A stretch of DNA of 64,000 bases. It comes from Neurospora tetraspora (lineage: Eukaryota > Ascomycota > Sordariomycetes > Sordariales > Sordariaceae). Within the stretch, counting starts at the first letter, position 1, and every line of letters starts with the position of its first letter. The stretch is taken from NCBI RefSeq assembly GCF_033439725.1, contig NW_026944389.1:2604001-2668000 (forward strand), given 5' to 3'. A program made the translations under genes and the position numbers. Under the pieces are notes generated by a model. It saw only the letters and a list, made by a program, of their open reading frames with translations, searched no databases and was not told the DNA's origin. Shown piece after piece: positions 1-10,485 of the stretch.

Positions 1-892
1 TGGTAATTACGATAGCTATTCGCAATATCCTACGTCCAATAGCAGGACTGAAGCCACGAATACTCGTATGAACTATGAACCCTATACTAATCCGTCATCC
101 ACTACGTCCAACTCTTATTCGTCTTACGACACTTATAACACACGGTCAAGCACCAAAACGCCAGTAGCAAGTTTATCAGCAGCGCAGCCCACGGCTACCT
201 CATACAACACCAACACAGCTACGGCGGCTCCAAGCACGTCACAATGGGGTTCAAGTACGTCTGTTCCTCAAACGCGAAGCAGTGCTCGCTCAACTTACGA
301 TACAAACCCAACCACATCGGCCTCCAACTCGTACAACATGACCTCTTCGAGCGCGCAACAATCTGGCTCCCTCCAGGGCTTCAACGTCAGGCCGCAATCC
401 ATGACCCAGACCAGGTCCTCCACCGCCGCCTATGCCCAGCAGCAACAGCAACACCACCAGCAGAAATCACAGGCGCAGCAGCAGCAGCGACAGCAGGTCC
501 AGCAGCAGCAGCCAAGCTACAACAGCTACACAAGCCAGTCGCACACCACGAGCACGCAGCAGCAGCAGCCGCAACACCAACAGCAGCAGCAACAGCAGCA
601 ACAGCAGCAGACGCAAAACTGGGGTTACGGAGGCTTCGGATCGACCACTAACCCTTCGTCGACCGGTTACGGCTCCACCGGAGCCAGCAGCAGCGCAAAC
701 AAGGGCTACTCGACAGGGACCTCGGCAAGCTCGCATGCCCACAACGCGGCGGCCGCCGCGACCAATGCTGCGGCGTACAGCCACCAGCAGCCTCATCATA
801 GGTCGATGAACCTGTCGAGTAATACGTACAGCAGCCACATTGGGAACGAGGATCAGATGCTTTATGATTTGCTTAGACACCCTGGTGCTTAG
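1..892 (+). CDS. Gln/Ser/Thr-rich low-complexity protein, 3' end (partial)
   Basis: The reading frame is open from base 2 to a TAG at 890-892, so the gene starts outside the window and about 296 C-terminal residues are seen. The segment is Ser/Thr/Tyr/Asn-rich, then has long polyglutamine runs coded mainly by CAG/CAA (about 437-615), then Gly/Ser- and Ala-rich stretches. It ends in a less biased tail with an acidic/hydrophobic end (NEDQMLYDLLRHPGA), the part most likely to be a conserved short motif. No folded domain, signal peptide or membrane segment is visible. Such prion-like composition is common in fungal RNA-binding and transcription-associated proteins, but the informative N-terminus is missing and I do not assign a function. 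The ORFs on the other strand and in other frames here come from the CAG repeats. Confidence 0.75.
   Translation, partial: GNYDSYSQYPTSNSRTEATNTRMNYEPYTNPSSTTSNSYSSYDTYNTRSSTKTPVASLSAAQPTATSYNTNTATAAPSTSQWGSSTSVPQTRSSARSTYDTNPTTSASNSYNMTSSSAQQSGSLQGFNVRPQSMTQTRSSTAAYAQQQQQHHQQKSQAQQQQRQQVQQQQPSYNSYTSQSHTTSTQQQQPQHQQQQQQQQQQQTQNWGYGGFGSTTNPSSTGYGSTGASSSANKGYSTGTSASSHAHNAAAAATNAAAYSHQQPHHRSMNLSSNTYSSHIGNEDQMLYDLLRHPGA
437..615 (+). repeat. CAG/CAA triplet-rich tract coding polyglutamine
   Basis: Several runs of CAG and CAA codons lie inside the Q-rich coding region. The longest uninterrupted ones are near 472-515 and 556-610. Interruptions by CAC and CAA make it an impure repeat. It is likely length-polymorphic between strains. 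Confidence 0.85.
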
Positions 893-3800
893 TTGGATGA
901 CTTGGGTGGGGGAGGAAACATGTAGCAAGGTCGATTGATGAATTGAAGTGGAGTAGAATTGGACGGAATGGTTGGATTGAGGGGTGTATGGGAAGCTCGA
1001 TTGCCTTGCCATGCGTTGAGACTGTTGCGGGTATGTTATGAGCCACGTCCGCAATACTCAGGCAGGATTGGGGAAGACATGAGGAATGGGGCTATTGATG
1101 AGCTGAGGTCATCACTTTCTTTTTGCTTTCGGAAGTTGAGAATCAGTTGAAGTAACAGGACGGAACGAGGTCACGTATTGGGGCTGAGATATGTTGGTAG
1201 GGTAGCGGGGATGGATGAACAAAAAGTATTTCTCTTCTGACAATAATCCGATTGTCTGCTGTTCGGCCGGTCCCCGTATTTCTCTCTCGGCGATTAGATA
1301 TGTGGCACTTTTCTTATAGGGATAGGGAGGAGGAGTGTGTGAAAAACAGCTCGCAGGTAGCGCTTTTCTTTTTTTTTCCGCTCTGGGGTTTTATAGCTTG
1401 CTTAGGTCATTGTGAGAAACTGGTGGAACTTCATTTTCGGGATGTTGTTGACGTTTGAAATTTTATTGAATCTCTTCCTTCCCATCATGGCAGTCATGAA
1501 CTCATGTCTGTTCTCGTCTCTTCCGCCTGAGTCTGACGTGTCGACAGTCTGTCCTCGTTGCTCATTGAATGGGTAGGTAGGTAGATAGAGACACGCTGCA
1601 CACTCACACTCGAGGACTTTCCATCAATAAACCAGGCGTGTGCATTACATTACCCATGGTTTTTTCTACGTACACTTCCAGTTTGGAATTGCCGCAATTA
1701 TGTACTGTATAGTCAAAAAGCACTACCAGCAACCTTAAAAACATCATCAAAATCCAGTATGGAGCTCTTGAAGTTGACCTACACACCGTAATTAGAAAAG
1801 AAAGAAAAAAAGACTGAAAAAGAGAAAACCCTACTCACCCCAACCCAAGACTTCACAAGCGCAGTCAGCTCAGCTCAGCTCGCTTCATTGTTCGGCTTCA
1901 TCGCTACCTATCCACCACGTAGCACCAACTAGCCAAAATGCAAAACGCAAGTAGTAAGCAGCAACTACTTTCCAATAGTTCATATAAACTATTGGTTTTA
2001 CTAACGAAGCTGGCTCACGGTCTCGCCCAGTCAGCCAGCCCTAGGAGGAGACAAGCGCTGGTTCAGGTGGGTTGAATCAAAATGGATTGGGGGGGGGGTC
2101 AAGTCGGTTGAGTTAAAATGGGCAACACCAGGTTCGATTTGGACTCTGGTTCCGATGCGTTGTGATTGTCAGCTTGGTTGGTGGCTCGGTTCGAATACCT
2201 AGGTAGACAGCGAGGTCGTCCAGCGTGGTTTAAGGTTGCTGGCCGGTTTCTACGTGGTCTGTGTTGGTGGTCCATTTGCCCGTCTGTGAGTTGAGTAAGT
2301 CGGTCGGTTGGTTGGTTGGTCGACCGATCGGAGCTGGCCTCTGGTCTGGAACAATTCCATGCACAGATGGCGAGATCGGCGTCCAGGATTTTGTATGGTC
2401 CTCTTGCTTTCTGTTTTTGATGTAACTATGTACCTTTGTCAACCACACAATAGTTTGTAAAATATGTATGTGCTGTGCTCACATTCAAATATCACATCAC
2501 AGCATCGGAGAGTCACACACGTGGCTTGCAGGTTACCTACCTCCCTGCACTACAGCTCGAGTCCAGTCGGGTCGGGGTATGCACCCCGGAGGATGTAACG
2601 GCGGCTCAGGCAAGGGAAAGAAACAAATATATGATGTGTGATGAGGAGATGTCGGTGGTGGGAGGTAGGAGGTGGAATAGCCCGTGAGGATGGGGTAGCA
2701 ATATAAGCAGAAATTTTTTACCCGAACTTATGGTCTAGGCTTCGATAATGTGCAAAAGCAGATTTTTTGGTGTTCAGGTGTCTGCTTCCATGCTCACGGC
2801 GAGTGTAGTGTGTGTGATTCTGGTTCTTGTTAGCTTCAGGCAAAATTCGGTTCATATGTAGTCACCCAGGTTTGGTGAACCAAGCACACCCCGACCGTCG
2901 CTGCCGGCAGATGGAGTTTTTATATTGATGAAGTGTTTATAATTGTTTCCAATGTTGTGCTGTCCCGGGCCGTCAACTTCGGGAATTGAAAGAACCGTCA
3001 AGTCGACCACAGCCGTTGTCGGAATCGATAATCATGCGTTCTCAATGTAAGTAAGCAAGCCATGTGGGTAAAAGCTTTCTGTTCGTGTAGCCAACAAGCC
3101 AACAAGTCAGCTGGGTGAGATTTTGGGAGGAAAAGAAAAACGAGAATGGAAGTGGACGAATCGATGAAACCGCATGATTCCAAATGGATACACGATGACA
3201 TGCTGTGAAATGTCGTTGCAGAACTGTAAACCAACAAGTGTTCACTCTCTCGAGAACCCCCCTTTATAGTTCCCTTTTGGGTTATTCGTTCACCAACGAC
3301 TTCGCCGTCAGAGTGATTCAAGAAGCAGTCGACATCAGACTGGAGAAGTCAGAAGAGGACGAGCAACATAACATAAAAGCCAAGCCACCCAAACAGGACA
3401 CAGGACGGGGCCCGTACGTCGGCCTTGTCCACCAAATTAAGCCTGGTTCCGCCGGAAGAGGCTGAAATTAGCGCCGCCGCAAATCGTCGGGAATGGTTAT
3501 AATGGCGCCGCCGTACCCGTACGACCCGTACCGGGACCAGAGAAACGCCAAGGGGACCACCACCGCGACCACCGTGACTCGCTGTGATGCGAACTACCTC
3601 TTCCGGGTACCGAAAGAGCCGCCGAGATGGTGTCCACCGTTGTCGTAGTCCTCGTGGGCCTCCTCGCTTGACGTGAGATGAGGATAGGGACGGCCACCTC
3701 ACTCGACAGTAAGGGACATGGGGCATGGGGGGCAATGAGGCTTTGCGCCGAGCGCGCTTACTCTCTCTGGGAGTCTTGGGGAGATCACCAAATAAATACG

Positions 3801-6800
3801 AGCGGTAGCTTCCCAATACGTGTAGCGAAAAGACCCGCCAGGAAGGGACCCTGAAGGCCTGAAGAGGAGTGAAAAGCCTTTCATTCATCTGCCATGTCCC
3901 GGGACGTTGGGTCGCTCTTTCTGTGAAACCTCTTCTTGGCTCTTCTTTTTGTCTTAAATAATTTTCTTTCCTCCTCCCTTCACCCTTGTTCCTTTTTAGG
4001 GCGGTTTCACCATCGCTGTGGTTCGGCCGCTTGGCACAAGTTGGCGGTCCTGGCGGCTGGCTCAGCAGCAACTGAAAAAGTGTGAAGGTATCCTCTTGGG
4101 GATATGCACTGCGAGCCAATGCCTGACTACCGCTCTTTTTCCCATTCAAATGGGATTTATCCCCAGACTCTTCTGGCCAATTACAGGTCTGCTAGGCACG
4201 TTGAGGCGTCGGCCTGCGGCCCTTCTCAGGATATGGGGAAGAGAAAGCGTGGGTATAATCGCCCTAGAGGTAGCTGCAGGTTGTGGCGCTCTGTTCAGCA
4301 GCTGAGGTTTTGTGTGGTTACAGGACCCCTCGAGAAAGAAAGGGAAACTCCAGGGAGGGTTTTCGGTAACAGTTACCTTGAAAACGTTTGCGACTTATGA
4401 GGCGGGGTTATCTGTGGGTGTGATGTCTTGCTCTGACCGCTCTGGATTCAGTTTTCGAGTTCCTAAGCCCTCCCTTCCGTTGATCGTCAGAGCTCTGGGA
4501 CCTCTTGCAGACGATATAGAAATGCGAACAGTCGGAGGAAAGATGCCGAATGGCGGTCCAGGGCTGGAAGTGACGTGATGTTTTCTCGTGATAGTCGAAA
4601 AGGCAAGAACCGATCAACCCGCTCCTCTCTGCGCCTACCCGAAAGACAAGCACATGATGTGTCAAAACGTAAAATAATGAAAACAGGAACTGTCAATGCT
4701 GCGTGGGAGTGTCGATGAAAGACAGCCACACATCCGCGCGAATAGTAGTAGGGGCAGTATATAACCGAAAGCCAATGCTCGTTGCGACGGAATGTTCAAT
4801 CTTGGTTGATGATGTTTGTTAAATGAAAGCCATCTTGATAAACCGGCCTCAACCCTTGGTTATGATGGTCCCGTCTTTGTGACGTATCGTTGTCGGCATC
4901 AGCCGCCTGCATATCTGGACATACCGCTGTAATAACAGAAAAATATATGTAAGTGGGAAGGTAAGCGACCGCTCTATAGGGCCTGCAACTATCGGCAGCT
5001 ACCCCTTTCATCCAAATTGGGGAGTCGTCAGCCTCCATCTACCTTTTCACTCCAACAAGTAATGAATCACCTGGATCTTGACAGAGAAGACTCTATGATC
5101 TTCCCGCCCCTGGCATCCATATCGATGTACCTTCGCAATTTTCCATCTTTGCCGTCAGCCGTGGTCATCGGAGCCGCCCCGAACTTTGTTTCTTGGGATG
5201 CCAGTGGCGTTCACGATGGCAGGCCCCACCGAACGACTCCTGCAAGTCCACTGACTGAACATTCCGACATTCAATTTTCAAGTGATCCTAAGAGTTCTGG
5301 CCAAGGCGGTCCGGCTGTTTCATTGTGTGCCAATGGCTCCGAGCTCCAGCGGCCGCCTCCACGATTCTGCGCCTCAACACGCCATTTCGCTTGGTCCATG
5401 TTCGGATCTACATACCTTGTGTGGTTGTGGGGTTTGTCAGGAACTCCATTGATGGCTGACTGTCTTCTTTTCGACAGCCCAGTTATGCCCGTATACCGTA
5501 TACCTCTTGTGAGACACAAACGGACGGGCAACAGATAATGCTGGCATGTCTGAGCCTCGGAGTTATCCCAGAAATACCTACCTCATGGCTCATGCTGTGT
5601 CGATCATCTGCCGACCGGGCCGCCTCGTGTGCCTTGTTGCCCTCTTTGGAGATGAAAGGTGACATTGTGTACGAGATATTCACCATGCCCGCCGTTCATT
5701 CAGCAGTGTCCAAGCGGCCAGGAACACAAACTTAGAACTCGTATCCCTGATCGACTTGGCCCTGGAGTGCCTGACAATCCTAACCTGAGATGGCATCTCA
5801 CAGGTTCGACAGGACATCGGATGCGCACGGTGGGATCTGATGCCGTTAGGTGGAAACAGGTTCCATCGAAAAGTGACCCTCAATTCTCAAGTTAGAAACT
5901 GCCACCTGGGCCACCATTGCCCTTTTGCAGACCCGAAGAAGCAAAGTGGAAAGAGCCGGCCGCCGGAGATCGCTGCTGGAGTCGTTGGAGTCTCTCTTTC
6001 CAAACGGGAGTCGGGTCTTTTGCTCGTCCGGGTTGCGCTTCCACTTTCTCTGCTGGTCGGCTGCTAGGGCCTGCTGGAGCCCCATGCATTTGACAGGGGC
6101 TGCAGGGCAGGGCAAGCAGGGGGCAATTGGCGAGTAGGAGCGAGCGAGATGCCGTGGTCGTGGATGCCACTGGATGCGACGGCGAGGGACCAGGACACCA
6201 CCACTGGCACCACCACAACTGCTGAGGGTGAGGGTTGGTGACGGGAGGGCAGGAGGGTTCCATGGCGGACAAAAGACGGGCCACAGGCACTGAAGGTGCA
6301 GACACGACTCTAACCGACGTGCGCTAGGAAACATCTGACGAAACGACCGCCAAGCCACCTCCTCCACCAATACCCCGGCCTCCATCCCGGCCCTTTGGAA
6401 TGATCCTGGCCGCTGTCTCTAGACTCCTCTCTGCATCCCAGAGAAGAGCTGGTGAACCATTGATGAAGCTGCATCGCTTGGCTTCCATCCTCCGTCCAGG
6501 TACATGTACATATATGCCCACCACCTCCCCCCCTTTGCTCACATCCTCTCCCACAACGTATTCTACATTGGACAAGCTTGTCATCTTTATTATTTACAGA
6601 ATTCAAACGCCTTTGCGGTCTGCCTTGTGACAGGTGTACGACCTGAGACCTCGTGTTGGAGACCTTGGCCTCAGCTTCTTTCAGTCATTCAGTGTATAAT
6701 AGCACCTCACACGCAACACCGCTTCCGCCGCCTTCTCCCGTGAGACGACGCATCTGATCCGCAACCCGTCGCGTGATTCAAGTCACTGTCCATCAAGTCC

Positions 6801-7013
6801 CTTTTCCGGGTGAATATGAGCAGCCCTTGGAACTGCTTCCCTCAGTTGTGCCCTCCTGGAAGCACTGGACCCCGGCGACCCTGAGTGAGCCCTGGATATC
6901 ATCCATCATATCAAAAACAAGAATCACCGGAAAAAAGAACGAGCAAGAAAAGGAAAAGGAGGAAAAAAGGGAAACAGCACCTCTACGATACATAACGACA
7001 ATCTTTAATCAAG
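893..7013. other. Long intergenic region without a supportable gene
   Basis: This 6.1-kb stretch separates the Q-rich gene from the cyclin gene. It contains small simple repeats: a TAGG-type run at about 1570-1587 and a G run at about 2091-2099. Open frames of 170-270 codons at 3349-4149 (minus), 5017-5538 (plus) and 5846-6385 (minus) have Arg/Pro-rich, domain-free translations and look like chance. The last ~110 bases (about 6905-6990) are A/G-rich and probably belong to the 5' leader of the cyclin gene. Long leaders are common for fungal regulatory genes, so part of the region may be promoter and leader. Confidence 0.6.
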
Positions 7014-8021
7014 ATGCCATCCCTAACGACCCCAGTGGAAGACCGTGTTATTCACGACGAGCACAACGACTGCATGACGGACGACGACTCTGATTTCGAC
7101 TTTGACGAGGAATATTTTGCCCGTACCTATCAACCCCTGTCGAACCTCCCCACACCGCCCCCCTCCTCCCGCAATTCGTCGGTCCCACAGAGCCCCCGAT
7201 CACTCGTGGAAAATGGAGGACTTCTCGACTCGGAACTATTAGGTAAGTGTTTATTGTTATGTTTTTCTACGACCTTGTTCTAACATATCCATCAAATAGG
7301 CCCTGCAATTCACCTGGTCAACCTCATCCCACCTGCTGCGTCCCTGGCGTTGCCTTCTGTGTCCCTCGTCCACGAGTTGCTCACGCGCACAGGCTTGAAG
7401 CAGGACGAGATCGCTCTCGCCGTCTGTATTCTAGATTCTCTCAGCTCCAAGTTCGCGCTGAACTGGCGCCTGCGCTGTCCGCCATCTCTCCGCGAAGGTT
7501 CCACCACCGGCACCGAGCAACAGCAACAGTCAAAGCGATACACCCTTCCGGCAAACCCGGCGGCGGCAGCCGCCAGTCAACTCCACATCGACTGCGTCAA
7601 GCCCGAGGTCATTGTTTTGGGTGCGCTCGTCATCGCCGTCAAGTTCCTGGAGGATGCCCACGCGCCGACCCAATACTACCGCTCCGCATGGGGTAACAAC
7701 CTGTGGACGTGCGAGCAGATCAACATCACGGAACGCTGCATCATGGAGGACCTGAACTACAGGATCCTTCCCCTATGGGATGAGCGCTTGATCGGGGATG
7801 CGCTGAATGATATGGAGCGCGCCGGAAGGCAGGCTCTGCTTCTTCCTCCCCCTGCGGCGGCGGCGCAATCCCAGTACCAACCCCAATCTCAAAAAGAACA
7901 ACACAAGCGATTTTTAAGCTTGGGCGCGGCTGTCTATGGTCTGGGATTGCAGTTGACACCGGCGGGAACGCCATTGTCTGAATGCAACTCACCGCCTGAC
8001 TTCGACATGGACGGGCAATGA
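7014..8021 (+). CDS. Cyclin-box protein (Pho85-cyclin-like, tentative)
   Basis: There are two exons, 7014-7242 and 7300-8021. The 57-nt intron (7243-7299) starts GTAAGT, has a CTAAC branch site at 7280 and ends TAG; splicing in phase 1 gives a 316-residue protein. The N-terminus is acidic (DDDSDFDFDEE) and Pro/Ser-rich, with several SP/TP-like sites. From about residue 77 comes a helical cyclin-like domain: HLVNLIPPAASLALPSVS, then VKPEVIVLGALVIAVKFLED, then WTCEQINITERCIMEDLNY. This fits the cyclin box pattern in which helices 3-5 carry a conserved Lys and Glu. Fungal cyclins of this kind (Pcl/Clg1 type) bind the kinase Pho85, but the subclass is inferred from a weak resemblance. A Gln run and an Ala-rich tail follow. 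The start has CAAGATGCC context. Confidence 0.75.
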
Positions 8022-10485
8022 ATTGCCCCTCGGAGCCGAAAGGCACGAGGGAACGATTTTTGATGGTTTATAATTAGCCTCGGACTCCCATTTGTCCATT
8101 TTCCTTTTACCAGCATTATACCCTCACGGTTTTCACGGACTCTCAGTCAAGACCATTCTTCGGCGTTTACCTGTGGTCATAGGTCGATGACAGCAAAAAC
8201 CATACGGCGGATTAGGGGACTGTCAGCAGCATTCATCGATTCATACGTCCGAGCGCCAGCATCGGAAGGCTACTGCGCTTATTCTCTTAACGGACTTGAA
8301 GGCACGAACGACGAAAGGGGCGGGCATGATCAGTTTTTGGTTAGGCGTTTTGGGGCGAGAGCGGATCATCTGTTGTTTGGTTCTGGGCCGGTATACCTGT
8401 CAGGATCGAGGAGTTTTTGCGTATTCTGTTTTACTGCCTCTCACAAAGAAAGGCTTTGTTAGGGAGGGATCGGCAATGAGTTAAAAGGAGGAGACTGAAA
8501 GTGATCAGAAGAAGCGGTCATCCCCAACGGGGATATGTCTGGTGCACCGCACGGCCTTGGGCGTATCCGATCAGAAGCATAATTATCACCGAGCTTACTT
8601 TACGCAGCAGTACATATCCATAACAGATAGTCTTTGTCGTAGTAATAGTATAATCATGACTACCACATAACCTCGTTATCCATCCATGTACAAGGGCAGT
8701 TTACATTCCAATGCGTCGGTCGGTTCATTCGACGCTCGTCCCGTCTCTAAGCTGTGACATCATCGGAATCCTGATACGAACGACCAAGGGTGAAGAGCGA
8801 AAAAGGGCTACGAAAGCGAAACGGGAGACGCGCGGTCAGTGCACTACCCATCTCTAAATGAAGACGGACTGGCGATCATAACTTCCAGGGGTTTGTATAC
8901 AAGCACGGGCGCCCCCCCCGTTACAAAGACACGGCCCATGCTCCACGGTCCACCCTTGGCTCCGTCTGTCAGTGACAAACAACCCACTCCGATACTCCGC
9001 CCGTGAGGCCCGCCCCTGCGTGGGTTCGAACTTCGGCCCCTCCGAAACGAGCGGGGATAGCGTCACCGGCCGGGCGTGGGTCCGTCCGTTCATCAGATAA
9101 CGACGGGAGCTGAACGGTTTGAGCAAGCTGAACTCCTGCTGGAGTCTGGACTGGAGCAAAACTCAAAACAGCGAGATCGGGAGCACTACAAACAAGCTAG
9201 AATAATTGGGTACCGTGGTAAGGATTTAGGACGGCTTCCGTCTGCTGTAGTGACGTCTGGGCCGAAATCGACATTGTAAGTTCCCCTGGACCCCTGAAGA
9301 TTGGATATCTTGAGAGATCCGTTGCGCTACCTAGAAATTCATCCATCAACTGGTGATATGTACGTCGTGGAATGAACGAATGCAAATAACCTAAAAAATC
9401 CCTTGTCATCTCAATTCGACCAAACTGATTGCAAAAAGATTGGAGAAAACACCTAACCCATCTGTCCACTCAGCGCAGCCACCAACCATCTTGCAAACAT
9501 ACTTCACCAGCACTATCCCCTTCCCTACCTGAACCAACTTCTTCGGAAGGATAGAAGCGAAGAAAAACAAACACAAAGCATAAATTACCGGCCATTTCGT
9601 ATTTCCCAAGTCGCTTTTCGCAAGTCTTAGCATAAGTAACAGCAAGATCTTAGCTCTCTCTCTTGGGCCCGAAAGTGCTTCCATCACTAAGACGGCTCTA
9701 AAGTCTAGATTCAGCCTCAAGTCCACTTGATGTTTTCTTGAAGTGGACAAAACAAAACTTGAACGAAGAAGCAGGACATCAAAGACTCCGCTTGGAGAAG
9801 TGGTGGGCGGCGTCTGATGAAGATGCACATAAAAACATACATAAGCCGGTATGCGTCCGCCGCCGTCTGCATGTGTAGTTTGGGCTTTTGATCCGAATAT
9901 TGAGATGTTCAAGATGATGGACATTTGGATCTGCCAAAGATCTGTTCCTTGCAGATGAAACACCAGATCTTCACAAGTTTCAAGATCGGACGAAACGAAG
10001 GCAAAACAAAGTAGACAAAAGTTGATGAGTCATTCAATTAGATTAGGCATTAGATCTAAGCTAGATACAAAAAGATACGTATCAAACGTATGTATGTACA
10101 AACAAATATAAAGAAAAAGAAACGAAATAAACGTATATACATAACGTATACAAAACGAATGAACGAAACGAACGAACGTAACGCACGTAACGCATACACA
10201 CCGATCAACAGTGTACATACAGAACGAACATACGCATCATTCACAATCATTCATACAAATCATTACACTCAATTTGAATCATTAGATCATAGCCGCTTCA
10301 AGCGGACTTTGAAGAGAGAAAAAAGAAAGAACAAAGCGAAACGAAGATGTCTACCGAAATCGTTTACGCGTTCTATCTCTTACTCTTTTTGTGTTAGATA
10401 GACACGACAAAGGAAATCAAACCCTTTTTGTCTATACACCGGAACACCGAAAACCCTAGATGAAAAAAAGAGAGACGACCATCTT
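8022..10485. other. Intergenic region between convergent genes
   Basis: This is the space between the cyclin gene and the 3' end of pyr-3. A 185-codon minus-strand frame at 9406-9963 has no recognisable domain and is treated as chance. The part next to pyr-3, about 10060-10260, is A-rich and built from degenerate ACGAA/ACGTA words, and probably includes the pyr-3 3' UTR and terminator. No RNA gene was found. Confidence 0.55.
10060..10260. repeat. A-rich degenerate ACGAA/ACGTA low-complexity tract
   Basis: About 200 bases are dominated by A with regularly spaced CG and GT dinucleotides (words such as AACGAA, ACGTA and CATAC). It lies about 230 bases downstream of the pyr-3 stop. The strand bias (A and C on the plus strand) makes the pyr-3 transcript strand T/G-rich here. 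It looks like a decayed microsatellite, not a coding sequence. Confidence 0.5.

Noticed and set aside
467-1054. 195-codon minus-strand frame opposite the Q-rich gene
   Set aside because: It is a Leu-rich shadow of the CAG/CAA repeat.
3349-4149. 266-codon minus-strand frame
   Set aside because: The translation is rich in Arg, Pro and Ser with no domain, and there is no promoter or splice context. It is treated as chance in a 6-kb intergenic region.
9021-9033. GGTTCGAAC-like B box suggesting a tRNA
   Set aside because: The flanking bases do not pair as a T stem, and there is no acceptor stem or A box at the right distance.
9406-9963. 185-codon minus-strand frame
   Set aside because: It contains hydrophobic stretches but no coherent domain. 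It overlaps non-coding-looking sequence and has no good start context.
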